A stretch of DNA of 64,000 bases from contig NZ_CAJQZC010000002.1 in the NCBI RefSeq assembly GCF_907164555.1, forward strand, positions 434,001-498,000, given 5' to 3'. Origin of the DNA: Paraburkholderia saeva. Its GTDB lineage: Bacteria > Pseudomonadota > Gammaproteobacteria > Burkholderiales > Burkholderiaceae. Both the position numbers and the translations under genes were made by a program. This document shows, in pieces, positions 8,552-18,413 of the stretch. Under the pieces are notes generated by a model. It ran no database searches, was not told where the DNA came from, and saw nothing but the letters and a program-made list of their open reading frames with translations. The first letter of the stretch is position 1. Each line of letters begins with the position of its first letter.

Positions 8552-10987
8552 CTAGTTACGCACCGGCTTGCCGGTCTGCAACATGCCCATGATCCGTTCC
8601 TGCGTCTTCTGCGTACCAAGCAGATCGACGAACGCACGGCGCTCGAGTTGCAACAGCCATTCTTCGTCGACGAGGCTGCCCGCTTCGACATCGCCGCCGC
8701 ACACCGCTTCCGCGATGCGGCCGGCGATCAGGTAATCGTGCTCGCTGATGAAACGGCCATCGCGCATGTTGACGAGCGATGCCTTGATCGTCGCAATCGC
8801 CGAACGACCCGCCACCGGCACCTGCGTCACGCGCAGCGGCGCGCGGTAACCCGAAGCCGACAACGCACGGGCTTCCTTCTTCGCGGTGTCGAGCAGTTCG
8901 AACACGTTGAAGACGATCGTGTCGGACGGCTTCAGGTAGCCCATTGCGCGGGCGTCGAGCGCGGAGGCCGAAACCTTCGCCATCGCGGCGTTCTCGAACG
9001 ACTTCTGCACGAACTTCAGCAGGTCGTTTGTGGCGCCCACCTGGGTTGCGGCTTCGGCGGCACGCAACGCGGCTTCCTTCAGACCGCCGCCCGCCGGCAC
9101 GAGGCCAACGCCGACTTCGACGAGGCCCAGGTAGCTTTCGATGTGCGCGACGCGCTTCGCGCTATGCAGCGCCAGCTCGCAGCCACCGCCGAGCGCAATG
9201 CCCGAGATGGCTGAAATCACCGGCACGTTTGCGTACTTCACGCGCAACATGCCCTGCTGGAACTTCTTCACGAACGGCTCGATGCCCTTCGCGCCGCCCA
9301 TCATGAACGCGGGCATCGCCTCTTCGAGATTCGCGCCTGCGGAGAACGGGCCGCCCGGCGTGCCGAGCTTCAGCGATGTGGGCTGCCACACCACGAGGCC
9401 CTTGTAGTCTTTCTCGGCGAGGTCGATGGCCTGCACGAGGCCGTCGATCACCGACGGTCCGATCGTATTCATCTTGCTCTTGAACGACACGATGAGCACA
9501 TCGTTCTCGCCCGTGCGGTCGTCGACCCATGCGCGCACGGCATCGGTTTCGAACAGCGTCTTGCCGTACGTCTTCGGATCAGCAGAACTTTCGCCGACGA
9601 GCGGCGCACGGAACACCTGCCGGTCGTACACGCCGAGCGACGAGCGCGGCACAAACGATTTCGAAGCCGGCGACCACGAGCCTTCGTTCGTATGCACGCC
9701 GCCCTTTTCCGCGACCGGGCCTTCCAGCACCCACGCGGGCAACGGTGCGTCCGAGAGCGCCTTGCCGGCTGCGATGTCTTCCTGCACCCACTCGGCGACC
9801 TGTTTCCAGCCAGCCGTCTGCCAGCCTTCGAACGGACCCTCGTTCCAGCCGAAGCCCCAGCGGATCGCGAGGTCGACGTCGCGCGCGTTGTCTGCGATCG
9901 ATTCGAGGTGCACGCCGATGTAGTGGAACACGTCGCGGAAAATCGCCCACAGGAACTGGGCCTGCGGATGATCCGATTCACGCAGCAGCTTCAGACGCTC
10001 CGCCGGCGGACGCTTCAGGATACGGCCGACCATGTCGTCGGCCTTCGCGCCGCCGTCCACGTAACCACCCGTCTTCGGGTCGAGCACCTTGATCGCCTTG
10101 CCTTCCTTCCTGTAGAAACCGCCGCCGGTCTTCTGGCCGAGCGCGCCCTGCTTCACGAGGCCGGCGAGCACGGCGGGCGTTTCGTAGACCGCAAAGAACG
10201 GGTCGCCCGCAAGCGTGTCCTGCATCGTCTTGATGACGTGCGCCATCGTGTCGAGACCGACCACGTCGGCGGTACGGAACGTCGCCGACTTCGCGCGGCC
10301 GAGACGGCTGCCCGTCAGATCGTCCACTTCGTCGAAACGCAGACCGAACTTCTGCGCTTCGGTGATCACCGCGAGGATCGAGAAAATGCCGACGCGGTTG
10401 GCGATGAAGTTCGGCGTATCTTTCGCGCGCACGACGCCCTTGCCGACCACGCTCGTCAGGAACGTTTCGAGCTGGTCGAGGATTTCCGGGCGCGTCGTGG
10501 CGGTCGGAATCAGCTCGACGAGATGCATGTAGCGCGGCGGATTGAAGAAGTGGACGCCACAGAAACGCGACTTCAACTCGTCCGAAAAACCCTTCGACAG
10601 TTCGGTGATCGAGAGACCCGACGTGTTCGTCGCGAAGATCGCGTTCGGCGCGATGTGCGGCGACACTTTCTTGTACAGGTCGTGCTTCCAGTCCATGCGC
10701 TCGGCAATCGCTTCGATCACGAGATCGCATTCTTCGAGCTTCGCGATGTCGTCATCGTAGTTCGCGGGCTGGATGTACTGCGCGTCGTCCTTCACGCCGA
10801 ACGGCGCCGGGGACAGCTTCTTCAGATTTTCGATCGCCTTCAGCGCGATCGCGTTTTTCGGGCCTTCCTTTGCGGGAAGGTCGAACAGCAGCACGGGCAC
10901 CCTGGCGTTGATCAGGTGCGCAGCGATCTGCGCGCCCATCACGCCGGCGCCGAGGACGGCTACCTTGCGAATGATCAGATTGCTCAC
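8552..10987 (-). CDS. Fused 3-hydroxyacyl-CoA dehydrogenase / enoyl-CoA hydratase (FadN-type)
   Basis: 811 aa. It hydrates enoyl-CoA and oxidises 3-hydroxyacyl-CoA with NAD. Domain order is dehydrogenase first, with the NAD loop 'VAVLGAGVMGAQIA' at residues 9–22 and the C-terminal dehydrogenase domain to ~400. The crotonase part is last ('GPFSAGANLEEAM', 'GIALGGGCELALHS', 'LGLVEVGVGLVPAGGG'). This is the reverse of E. coli FadB/FadJ and matches Bacillus FadN. The start is GTG 10987 with GGAGG 6 nt upstream; no in-frame ATG is near. It lies between the acyl-CoA dehydrogenase and the thiolase, as in a fadE–fadN–fadA operon. Confidence 0.93.
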   Translation of the reverse strand: MSNLIIRKVAVLGAGVMGAQIAAHLINARVPVLLFDLPAKEGPKNAIALKAIENLKKLSPAPFGVKDDAQYIQPANYDDDIAKLEECDLVIEAIAERMDWKHDLYKKVSPHIAPNAIFATNTSGLSITELSKGFSDELKSRFCGVHFFNPPRYMHLVELIPTATTRPEILDQLETFLTSVVGKGVVRAKDTPNFIANRVGIFSILAVITEAQKFGLRFDEVDDLTGSRLGRAKSATFRTADVVGLDTMAHVIKTMQDTLAGDPFFAVYETPAVLAGLVKQGALGQKTGGGFYRKEGKAIKVLDPKTGGYVDGGAKADDMVGRILKRPPAERLKLLRESDHPQAQFLWAIFRDVFHYIGVHLESIADNARDVDLAIRWGFGWNEGPFEGWQTAGWKQVAEWVQEDIAAGKALSDAPLPAWVLEGPVAEKGGVHTNEGSWSPASKSFVPRSSLGVYDRQVFRAPLVGESSADPKTYGKTLFETDAVRAWVDDRTGENDVLIVSFKSKMNTIGPSVIDGLVQAIDLAEKDYKGLVVWQPTSLKLGTPGGPFSAGANLEEAMPAFMMGGAKGIEPFVKKFQQGMLRVKYANVPVISAISGIALGGGCELALHSAKRVAHIESYLGLVEVGVGLVPAGGGLKEAALRAAEAATQVGATNDLLKFVQKSFENAAMAKVSASALDARAMGYLKPSDTIVFNVFELLDTAKKEARALSASGYRAPLRVTQVPVAGRSAIATIKASLVNMRDGRFISEHDYLIAGRIAEAVCGGDVEAGSLVDEEWLLQLERRAFVDLLGTQKTQERIMGMLQTGKPVRN

Positions 10988-11017
10988 GTCGTTCCTCCGG
11001 GGAGTGGTGCGGTATCG

Positions 11018-11086
11018 CCCGTCGCGCGAATGCGCGACGGGGGCACACGCGCCGTGCGGTCAGCGTGACGCTGCGCGCGGCGCGTG
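11018..11086. other. Two strong hairpins between acyl-CoA dehydrogenase and FadN-type gene
   Basis: The 110-bp intercistronic gap holds a perfect 10-bp stem with 4-nt loop (11018–11027/11032–11041). A second 9-bp stem (11046–11054/11078–11086) encloses a smaller palindrome at 11061–11073. Neither has a T tract. They may stabilise the upstream message or tune relative expression of the two genes. Confidence 0.5.
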
Positions 11087-11097
11087 CCTGAATGGAT

Positions 11098-12885
11098 TTA
11101 GAACAGCGACTCTTCGACTTCCATCAGCGACTTCGAACCGGCGCGCGCCTGACGGATCGTCATGGCGGTTTCCGGCAGCAGCTTCGCGAAGTAGAAGCGC
11201 GCGGTGGCGAGCTTGGCCTTGTAGAACGGATCGCCCGACGCTTCGTTATCCAGCGCGATGCGTGCCATGCGCGCCCAGAAATACGAGAACACCAGATGAC
11301 CCACGGTCCGCAGATACGGCACGGCGGCAGCACCCACTTCGTCCGGATTCTGCATGCCCTTCATGCCGATTTCCATCGTGAGCTTCTGCACCTTTTCGCC
11401 GATGTCGGCGAGCGGGTTGATGAATTCGGACATCTCAGACTTCACGCCCTCAGCCTCGACGAAATCGGCGACCAGCTTGCCGAACTTCTTCATCTTCGCG
11501 CCCATGTCGCCGAGCACCTTGCGGCCCAGCAGGTCGAGCGACTGAACGGCATTCGTGCCTTCGTAGATCATGTTGATACGCGCGTCGCGCACGTACTGCT
11601 CCATGCCCCATTCAGCGATGAAGCCATGGCCGCCGTAAATCTGCATTGCGTGGTTCGTGCTTTCGAACGCGTTGTCGGACAGGAACGCCTTCAGGATCGG
11701 CGTGAGCAGCGCGATGAGATCAGCGGCTTCCTTGCGAACGGTTTCGTCGGCGTGCGACAGTTCCTTGTCGATCTGCAGCGCCGACCAGTACGTGAACGCG
11801 CGCGCGCCTTCAGCATAGGCCTTCTGCGTGAGCAGCATGCGGCGCACGTCCGGATGGACGATGATCGGATCGGCCGCCTTTTCCGGCGCCTTCGGGCCCG
11901 TCAGCGAACGCATCTGCAGACGTTCCTTCGCATACACGAGCGAGTTCTGGTAGGCGACTTCCGTCAGACCCAGGCTCTGCATGCCGACGCCAAGACGCGC
12001 GGCGTTCATCATCACGAACATCGCGTTGAGGCCCTTGTTCGGCTCACCGACGAGCCAGCCCTTCGCGTTGTCGAGATTGATGACGCACGTAGCGTTGCCG
12101 TGAATGCCCATCTTGTGTTCGATGGAGCCACACTTCACGCCGTTGCGCTCGCCCGGTTCGCCGGCTTCGTTCGGTACGAACTTCGGCACAATGAAAAGCG
12201 AAATACCCTTCGTGCCTTTCGGCGCGTCCGGCAGACGTGCGAGCACGAGGTGGACGATGTTCTCCGCCATATCATGTTCGCCGCTCGAGATGAAAATCTT
12301 CGTGCCGCTGATCGCGTAGGAACCGTCGCTGTTCGGCTCGGCCTTCGTGCGCAGGATGCCGAGGTCGGTGCCGCAATGCGGCTCGGTCAGGCACATCGTG
12401 CCCGTCCACACACCGGCGACGAGTTTCGGCAGATACAGCTGCTGAAGTTCCGGCGTGCCGTGCGCGTGCAGGCATTCGTACGCGCCGTGCGAGAGACCCG
12501 GATACATCGTCCAGGCCTGGTTCGCCGAGTTGAGCATTTCGTAGAGCGCGTTGTTCACGAATGCCGGCAGACCCTGGCCGCCGTATTCGGGATCGCAGCC
12601 GAGCGACGGCCAGCCCGCTTCGACGTACTGCTGATAGGCTTCCTTGAAGCCCTTTGGCGTGGTCACGACGCCGTCGCCGACGTACGTGCAGCCTTCCTGG
12701 TCGCCGCTCTGGTTGAGCGGGAAGAGCACTTCGGAGCAGAACTTGCCGGCTTCTTCGAGCACCTGGTTGATCGTATCGGAGTCGAGATCCGCGTGCTTCG
12801 GCATCTGCTTGATCTCGGCTTCGACGTTAAGCAGCTCGTGCAACACGAATTGCATGTCGCGCAGCGGCGCGGCGTACTGTCCCAT
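11098..12885 (-). CDS. Acyl-CoA dehydrogenase (FadE-like, long form)
   Basis: 595 aa from ATG 12885, which has GGAG 7 nt upstream; an in-frame ATG at 12903 lacks one. It introduces the first double bond of beta-oxidation using FAD. It belongs to the ~600-residue subfamily with an N-terminal extension ('AAPLRDMQFVLHELL') and a C-terminal addition. Visible family segments are 'CLTEPHCGTDLG' (FAD/substrate region), 'ISGTKIFISSGEHD' and 'QIYGGHGFIAEWGMEQYVRDARI', with the predicted catalytic Glu in 'YEGTNAVQ'. It is the first enzyme gene after the TetR regulator, 104 bp downstream on the same strand. Confidence 0.94.
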   Translation of the reverse strand: MGQYAAPLRDMQFVLHELLNVEAEIKQMPKHADLDSDTINQVLEEAGKFCSEVLFPLNQSGDQEGCTYVGDGVVTTPKGFKEAYQQYVEAGWPSLGCDPEYGGQGLPAFVNNALYEMLNSANQAWTMYPGLSHGAYECLHAHGTPELQQLYLPKLVAGVWTGTMCLTEPHCGTDLGILRTKAEPNSDGSYAISGTKIFISSGEHDMAENIVHLVLARLPDAPKGTKGISLFIVPKFVPNEAGEPGERNGVKCGSIEHKMGIHGNATCVINLDNAKGWLVGEPNKGLNAMFVMMNAARLGVGMQSLGLTEVAYQNSLVYAKERLQMRSLTGPKAPEKAADPIIVHPDVRRMLLTQKAYAEGARAFTYWSALQIDKELSHADETVRKEAADLIALLTPILKAFLSDNAFESTNHAMQIYGGHGFIAEWGMEQYVRDARINMIYEGTNAVQSLDLLGRKVLGDMGAKMKKFGKLVADFVEAEGVKSEMSEFINPLADIGEKVQKLTMEIGMKGMQNPDEVGAAAVPYLRTVGHLVFSYFWARMARIALDNEASGDPFYKAKLATARFYFAKLLPETAMTIRQARAGSKSLMEVEESLF

Positions 12886-12989
12886 GACTCTTCTCCACTC
12901 CAAAGGTGTTGGCTTAAAGCCTCGCCACCAGCCAGCGTCCAGAACGTGGACCTGTTGCGCCGACGAACCCTGTGGATCCGGAGGCGTGA

Positions 12990-13589
12990 CTAGCGGCTGT
13001 TGCTCTGATACGAAACGATCAATTTATCCAGCGAGGCCCACGTCAGGCGCACGGCGTCCGGCAGATGCAGGAAGCGCGCATCGTGATGCAGACCCAGCGT
13101 GAGGCTGTACAGTTCGAAGAGCATCAGTTGCGGATCGGCGTCCGCCCGCAGATGCCCTTCTTCCTGTGCCTGCGAAATGGCTCGCGTGAGCGCGGCGCGC
13201 CAGGTGGTCACGCTCGACACCAGTTGTTCGCGCACCGGGTTGTCCGCGCGGTCGTCATACTCGACAGCGCCGCTGATATAGATGCATCCAGTGGTGACTT
13301 CCTGGATGCGCTTCTCAATCCAGCGCGAGATCATCGCCCTTAGACGCGGCAGCCCGCGCGGTTCGCGCAGACTCGGAAAAAACACCTCTTCTTCAAACCG
13401 GTGGTGATATTCCCTGACCACTTCCACCTGCAGATCCTCGCGCGACCCAAAATGCGCGAACACGCCGCTTTTGCTCATCTGCATGCGCTCGGCCAGAAGA
13501 CCAATCGTCAGACCTTCAAGTCCGTCGCGGCTTGCCAGGTCGAGTGCTGCGTCGAGAATTGCGGCCCGCGTCTGTTCGCCTTTTCGCAT
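12990..13589 (-). CDS. TetR/AcrR-family repressor of the fatty-acid oxidation cluster
   Basis: 199 aa. The N-terminal helix-turn-helix (~10–55, 'LAERMQMSKSGVFAHFGS') is a classic TetR DNA-binding domain. The C-terminal part carries 'GCIYISGAVEYDD', of the type seen in regulators next to acyl-CoA genes. It heads a same-strand cluster of acyl-CoA dehydrogenase, FadN-type enzyme and thiolase, so a fatty acyl-CoA-responsive autorepressor of the operon is the natural inference. Two inverted repeats lie 40–105 bp upstream. The start ATG 13589 has only a weak ribosome site. Confidence 0.87.
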   Translation of the reverse strand: MRKGEQTRAAILDAALDLASRDGLEGLTIGLLAERMQMSKSGVFAHFGSREDLQVEVVREYHHRFEEEVFFPSLREPRGLPRLRAMISRWIEKRIQEVTTGCIYISGAVEYDDRADNPVREQLVSSVTTWRAALTRAISQAQEEGHLRADADPQLMLFELYSLTLGLHHDARFLHLPDAVRLTWASLDKLIVSYQSNSR

Positions 13590-13905
13590 AGCTTTTGTAC
13601 CGTTCTGATTTGACCGAAAGAAAATCGAACGGCCGTACTATTGTTGAGTACGACCGCCCGCGAAACAAGGACTTTATTAGAAACCGGTTTCTAACTGGCC
13701 ACCAATTTTGCGGCATCCGTCAATCGGACGAGGCGCCATCTTTGGGATTGTTCGCCAATCCTGCTCAATGGCAGTTTTACCGGCTCGGGGCTTCGGTGTA
13801 TCCAGGTGAATTACCCGGATTGCGCTACGACGCGGGACAGGATGGGTGACGATTCTGGCGGCCCGGTCGCGCGCGTCGCCTCGCCAGGCGGGAAGGCGCC
13901 GGGGT
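13590..13905. promoter_or_regulatory. Gene-free 316 bp with two candidate TetR operators
   Basis: Two inverted repeats lie upstream of the TetR gene. 13634–13652 is CGTACT, 7-nt spacer, AGTACG. 13677–13694 is a perfect 18-bp palindrome, TTAGAAACC/GGTTTCTAA. On the leftward strand a weak promoter (TTGTTT, 17 nt, AACAAT) would place its -10 against the first repeat. Repression of the operon by its own TetR protein is inferred. No gene or other structure was seen in 13700–13905. Confidence 0.55.
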
Positions 13906-15165
13906 TCAGTCGTAGCCGCCCACCGTCAGCACCTTCATCACCGCCCGGTACGTGTTGTAGGCCAGCCAGTTGAGGATGCGCTCGACGCGCGGACGCGCTT
14001 CGTAGTGCGCGAGGTCGATACGGCGCGACTCGTCGAACGCCGTCAGGATCGCCGCGCGCAGGTCGTGGATCTCGGGATCGGCCACCAGCACGACGTTCGC
14101 CTCGTTGTTCACGAGCAGGCTGAGTGCGTCGAGGTTCGACGAGCCCACCGTTCCCCAGCTCGAATCGACGACAGCGACCTTGCCGTGCAGCAGCGTCTTT
14201 TCGTATTCGGCGATCCTGACGCCCGCACGCAGCAGCGCCCGGTACAGGAACGGCACCGCGTAATCGAGCGCGGCGAACTCCTTGCGCCCGATGATGAGCC
14301 GGACGTCGACGCCGCGCCGCGCCGCATGCGTGAGCGCGCGCCGCAGCTTGCGGCCCGGCATGAAGTACGGATTGGCGAGCAGTACCTCGGTGCGCGCCTG
14401 GCCAATCGCGGTCAGATACGCCTTTTCAATCGCACGCCGGTTGACGAGGTTATCGCGCGCAACGAACGCGACGCACGGCAGCCCGGTTTCACGCACATCG
14501 CCGCGCGCGCGGCGTCGCATCCGCAGGCGCGCCGAGCGGCCGAGATCAGGCGGCGGCTCGCCGCCCGCGCCAGGCATTTCGGCAGGCTTATGTCCGATGC
14601 GTATGCGACGCCACTGTGCTTCGAACGCTTCGCGGATGTCGGTCACGACCGGCCCGCTCAGTTCGACCGCGAAATCCCAGCGTGGATGCGGCAGGCGCGC
14701 GCCGTTGTTGTCGAAGTCGTCGACGATGTTGATGCCGCCGCAGTACGCATACGTCTCGTCGATCACCGCGAGCTTGCGGTGCGTGCGCGAAAAACCGAAG
14801 CGACCAAAAATATGCGGATTGTAGATACGGTGTTCGACGCCGTTCGGAAGCCAGTCGGTAAAGAGCGCGAGCTTCGCGGTGCCGACGCCATCGGTGATCA
14901 CGCGCACCCGCACGCCCCGTGCCGCGGCTCGCAAAAGCGCGGCAGATATTTTCTGGCCGGCTTCGTCGTCGCAGAAGATGTATGTCTCGAGCGCGACGTC
15001 GTGCGTCGCGGCGTCGATGCGTCGGGTCAGCGTGTCGAAGTATTCGTTGCCGGAACGAAAGAGTTCGATGCCGTTGCCGGTGGTGAAGCGGTATCGCCGC
15101 CAGTAACGCCGGTTGCGAAGGCTCTGCCGGAGCCGCGCGAAACGTCGCGTGGCGAGGCTCTTCAT
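13906..15165 (-). CDS. clsB: Cardiolipin synthase B (phospholipase D superfamily)
   Basis: 419 aa from ATG 15165, in an ATGA overlap with the nudB stop; the longer open frame to 15375 overlaps nudB. It transfers phosphatidyl groups to make cardiolipin. Two HKD motifs are present: 'HRKLAVID' followed by 'GGIN', and 'HGKVAVVD' followed by 'GSSNLD'. There are no N-terminal membrane helices, as in ClsB and unlike ClsA; a basic N-terminus ('RFARLRQSLRNRRYWRRYR') may bind membrane. The pairing with nudB suggests one transcript. Confidence 0.9.
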   Translation of the reverse strand: MKSLATRRFARLRQSLRNRRYWRRYRFTTGNGIELFRSGNEYFDTLTRRIDAATHDVALETYIFCDDEAGQKISAALLRAAARGVRVRVITDGVGTAKLALFTDWLPNGVEHRIYNPHIFGRFGFSRTHRKLAVIDETYAYCGGINIVDDFDNNGARLPHPRWDFAVELSGPVVTDIREAFEAQWRRIRIGHKPAEMPGAGGEPPPDLGRSARLRMRRRARGDVRETGLPCVAFVARDNLVNRRAIEKAYLTAIGQARTEVLLANPYFMPGRKLRRALTHAARRGVDVRLIIGRKEFAALDYAVPFLYRALLRAGVRIAEYEKTLLHGKVAVVDSSWGTVGSSNLDALSLLVNNEANVVLVADPEIHDLRAAILTAFDESRRIDLAHYEARPRVERILNWLAYNTYRAVMKVLTVGGYD

Positions 15166-15638
15166 CGCGGGCGCGCCGCGAGACGCGTCGGCAGTTGCAG
15201 GATCGCCTCCCGGTTCGACGACGAGAAACAGCGCGCCGCCGCTTCCTCGTACGACAACCATGCGTGAGCCGTGTGCTCGCGCGGTGCGAGCGTTACTTCG
15301 AGGCGCGCGGGCACCTGAAGGCTGAACCAGTGCTCGACGTTGCGCGTCACACCTTCGGCGTAGCGATGCCGCCACACCGGATAGATCTCGTATTCGATCT
15401 GATGCTGCCAGTCGACCAGCGCGCTCGCCGGCACCTCGGGCGTTCCGACGACGATGCCCGTTTCCTCACCCACTTCCCGCACCGCCGTTTCGACGATGGG
15501 CTCATCGACGTGATCCTTCGAACCCGTCACGGATTGCCAGAAACCCGGCCGGTCGGCCCGTTCGATAATCAGCACATCGAGTTGCGGCGTATGGATGACG
15601 ACAAGGACAGACTCCGGAATCTTCGGCGGTTTCGGCAT
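15162..15638 (-). CDS. nudB: Dihydroneopterin triphosphate diphosphatase (Nudix)
   Basis: 158 aa. NudB removes pyrophosphate from dihydroneopterin triphosphate in folate synthesis. The Nudix box is recognisable: a Gly-containing start 'GSKDHVDE', then 'TAVREVGEETG', with one more residue between Gly and the first Glu than the strict consensus. Flanking segments ('PGFWQSVTGS', 'EHWFSLQVP') match NudB. It is 165 bp downstream of aspS, with an intrinsic terminator between them, so it is probably transcribed separately from aspS and together with clsB. Confidence 0.9.
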   Translation of the reverse strand: MPKPPKIPESVLVVIHTPQLDVLIIERADRPGFWQSVTGSKDHVDEPIVETAVREVGEETGIVVGTPEVPASALVDWQHQIEYEIYPVWRHRYAEGVTRNVEHWFSLQVPARLEVTLAPREHTAHAWLSYEEAAARCFSSSNREAILQLPTRLAARPR

Positions 15639-15737
15639 GGTGATCGGTAATCGGGCAACGCACCGTGCACGCGCAGGGTACGCACGCTACGTGTCAGTCA
15701 GTGGAGCGGGTTCGCTTCGACTGTAACGCAAAAAAAG

Positions 15738-15762
15738 AAAAAGGCGCATGACGCGCCTTTTT
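15738..15762 (-). terminator. Intrinsic terminator of aspS
   Basis: A 10-bp stem (15738–15747 with 15753–15762) and 5-nt loop lie 42 nt after the aspS stop. The stem base is A/T and the leftward strand continues with T-rich sequence. It can act in both directions, but only aspS transcription points into it. Confidence 0.85.
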
Positions 15763-15803
15763 CCCTGATGCAGCTGAAGCCGGTTCGAACGTTCGATGAA
15801 CGC

Positions 15804-17606
15804 TTATTGAACCTTCGGTTCCGGCTGACGCAGACGGATGTGGAGTTCGCGCAGCTGGCGCTCGTCCACTTCGCTCGGCGCCTGCGTGAGCAGACACTGC
15901 GCGCGCTGCGTCTTCGGGAATGCGATCACGTCACGGATCGAATCGGCACGCGCCATCATCGTGACGATACGGTCGAGACCGAACGCGATACCACCGTGCG
16001 GCGGCGCGCCGTACTGCAGCGCGTCGAGCAGGAAGCCGAACTTCGCACGGGCTTCTTCCGCGCCGATCTTGAGCGCGCGGAACACCTTGCTCTGCACTTC
16101 TTCCTGATAGATACGCACCGAACCGCCACCGATTTCCCAGCCGTTCAGCACCATGTCGTACGCCTTCGCGAGGCAGCGGCCCGGATCCGTTTCCAGATAT
16201 TCCAGGTGCTCGTCCTTCGGGCTCGTGAACGGATGGTGAGCGGCGACGTGGCGCGCTTCTTCCTCGTCGTACTCGAACATCGGGAAGTCGATGACCCACA
16301 GCGGCTTCCAGCCGTCTTCGACGAGGCTGTTCGCCTTGCCGAATTCCGAATGGCCGATCTTCAGACGCAGCGCGCCGAGGCTGTCGTTCACCACCTTCGC
16401 GCGGTCTGCCGCGAAGAAAATGATATCGCCGTCCTGCGCGCCGGTGCGCTCGAGGATCGCCGCGATCGACGCGTCGTGCAGGTTCTTGACGATCGGGCTT
16501 TGCAGACCGTCACGACCCTTCGCGACTTCGTTGACCTTGACCCACGCGAGGCCCTTCGCGCCGTAGATGCGCACGAATTCCGTGTAGCTGTCGATGTCGC
16601 CGCGCGACAGTTCGCTGCCCTTCGGCACGCGCAGCGCTGCAACGCGGCCGTCCTTCGTGTTGGCCGGCGTGCTGAACACCTTGAAGTCGACGTCTTTCAT
16701 GACGTCGGTCAGGTCGGTGAATTCGAGCTTCACGCGCAGGTCCGGCTTGTCCGAACCGAAGCGGCGCATGGCTTCCGAATACAGCATGACCGGGAATTTC
16801 TCGTCGAGCTGGACGCCGATCGTTTCCTTGAACACGTGACGGATCATCGCTTCGAACAGATCGCGGATTTCCTGTTCGGTGAGGAACGAGGTTTCGCAGT
16901 CGATCTGCGTGAATTCCGGCTGACGGTCGGCGCGCAGGTCTTCGTCGCGGAAGCACTTGACGATCTGGTAGTAGCGATCGAAGTTCGCCACCATCAGGAG
17001 CTGCTTGAACAGCTGCGGCGACTGCGGCAGCGCGAAAAACTGGCCCGGGTTCGTGCGCGACGGCACGAGGTAGTCGCGCGCGCCTTCCGGCGTGCTCTTG
17101 GTCAGCATCGGCGTTTCGATGTCGATGAAGCCTTGCGCGTCGAGGTATTTGCGTACTTCCATCGCGACGCGATAGCGCAGTCGCAGGTTGTGCTGCATCT
17201 GCGGACGGCGCAGGTCGAGCACACGGTGCGTGAGGCGCGTGGTTTCCGACAGGTTGTCGTCGTCGAGCTGGAACGGCGGCGTGACCGACGCGTTCAGCAC
17301 GGTCAGTTCATGGCACAGCACTTCGATCTTGCCGCTCTTCAGGCTGGCGTTCGCCGTGCCTTCCGGACGGTTGCGCACCACGCCCTGAACGCGCACGCAG
17401 AACTCGTTGCGCACGCCTTCGGCGATCTTGAACATCTCCGCGCGATCCGGATCGCAGACGACCTGAACGAGGCCTTCGCGGTCGCGCAGGTCGATGAAGA
17501 TGACGCCGCCGTGGTCGCGACGACGGCTCACCCAGCCGCACAGCGACACGGTTTGGCCCAGCAGGTGTTCGGTCACCAGACCGCAGTATTCAGATCTCAT
17601 CGACAT
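15804..17606 (-). CDS. aspS: Aspartyl-tRNA synthetase
   Basis: 600 aa from ATG 17606, matching the 'MSMRSEYCG' N-terminus of Burkholderia AspRS; the open frame to 17645 is not family sequence. It charges tRNA-Asp. The bacterial-type class II layout is complete: N-terminal OB fold ('[21 protein letters not shown]'), motif 2 region ('[20 protein letters not shown]'), the large GAD insertion, and motif 3 ('[14 protein letters not shown]'). Many betaproteobacteria lack AsnRS and use a non-discriminating AspRS with GatCAB; that may apply here but cannot be judged from this window. It follows DUF502 and fmdB on the same strand. Confidence 0.97.
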   Translation of the reverse strand: MSMRSEYCGLVTEHLLGQTVSLCGWVSRRRDHGGVIFIDLRDREGLVQVVCDPDRAEMFKIAEGVRNEFCVRVQGVVRNRPEGTANASLKSGKIEVLCHELTVLNASVTPPFQLDDDNLSETTRLTHRVLDLRRPQMQHNLRLRYRVAMEVRKYLDAQGFIDIETPMLTKSTPEGARDYLVPSRTNPGQFFALPQSPQLFKQLLMVANFDRYYQIVKCFRDEDLRADRQPEFTQIDCETSFLTEQEIRDLFEAMIRHVFKETIGVQLDEKFPVMLYSEAMRRFGSDKPDLRVKLEFTDLTDVMKDVDFKVFSTPANTKDGRVAALRVPKGSELSRGDIDSYTEFVRIYGAKGLAWVKVNEVAKGRDGLQSPIVKNLHDASIAAILERTGAQDGDIIFFAADRAKVVNDSLGALRLKIGHSEFGKANSLVEDGWKPLWVIDFPMFEYDEEEARHVAAHHPFTSPKDEHLEYLETDPGRCLAKAYDMVLNGWEIGGGSVRIYQEEVQSKVFRALKIGAEEARAKFGFLLDALQYGAPPHGGIAFGLDRIVTMMARADSIRDVIAFPKTQRAQCLLTQAPSEVDERQLRELHIRLRQPEPKVQ

Positions 17607-17669
17607 GATGTTTGTCTTTCGTTTTGCATTGATCGAACGGTGCACGCCGGTTGACGGCGCGCTCCGGCA

Positions 17670-18332
17670 TTACAGCGGAGGCTCGATGGTGGTCGCGCGG
17701 CGCACGGGCGCCGGCTGCACGGGCACGGACGGTGCCACGACACCCATCGAGACGATGTACTTGAGCGCGGCGTCGACCGACATATCGAGTTCGACGACCT
17801 CGCTCTTCGGCACCATCAGGAAGAAGCCGGAAGTTGGATTCGGCGTCGTGGGCACGTACACGCTCACGTGCTCTTCCTTCAGGTGGTTGACCACGTCGCC
17901 GCCGGGAATGCCCGTCAGAAACGCGATCGTGTAGGAACCCTTGCGCGGATACTCGATCAGCAGCGCCTTGCGAAACGCGTTGCCGCTGCTGGAAAGGAGC
18001 GTGTCCGACACCTGCTTCACGCTGGTGTAGATCGGACCGACCACCGGAATATGACGCACGACGACTTCCCACCACTTCACGAGCGTCTGCCCGATGAAGT
18101 TCTGCGTCAATAGACCGACGATAAAAATAAACGCAATGGTCAGCACCGCACCCAGCCCCGGCAGACGGAACCCGAGCGCGCGCTCCGGCTGCCACGATTC
18201 CGGCAGCAGCAGGAGCGTCTGGTCCATCGTGCCGATGATGAGGCCCAGCACCCACAGCGTGATGGCGAGCGGCACCAGCACCAGCAGGCCAGTCAGGAAC
18301 ACCGATTTGAGCGTCGTCTTTTTCGTCGTCAT
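17670..18332 (-). CDS. DUF502-family inner-membrane protein
   Basis: 220 aa. Two membrane helices (about 9–33 and 60–82) precede a soluble beta-rich domain containing 'IPVVGPIYTSVKQVSDTLL', 'IAFLTGIPGG' and 'TPNPTSGFFLMVPKSEVVELDMSVDAA' (shown in part), the signature of DUF502. Molecular function is unknown to me. It sits between fmdB and aspS, 63 bp before the aspS start, an arrangement I recall as standard in Burkholderiaceae. Confidence 0.88.
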   Translation of the reverse strand: MTTKKTTLKSVFLTGLLVLVPLAITLWVLGLIIGTMDQTLLLLPESWQPERALGFRLPGLGAVLTIAFIFIVGLLTQNFIGQTLVKWWEVVVRHIPVVGPIYTSVKQVSDTLLSSSGNAFRKALLIEYPRKGSYTIAFLTGIPGGDVVNHLKEEHVSVYVPTTPNPTSGFFLMVPKSEVVELDMSVDAALKYIVSMGVVAPSVPVQPAPVRRATTIEPPL

Positions 18333-18413
18333 GTGTACCGCCAGTGAACCGCGCGGGATCGATCCGCCGCGGTGTGCTTGTCGCCCTTTCCGCCCTTTCG
18401 GGCCGCGATGCCG

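Noticed and set aside
11092..12993. A 633-codon open frame on the + strand opposite the acyl-CoA dehydrogenase
   Set aside because: Same reason: a mirrored high-GC frame with no protein-like features.
15768..17654. A 628-codon open frame on the + strand opposite aspS
   Set aside because: Antisense shadow of a fully conserved synthetase. It has no ribosome site or domain and is rich in Arg/His/Val repeats typical of mirrored codons.
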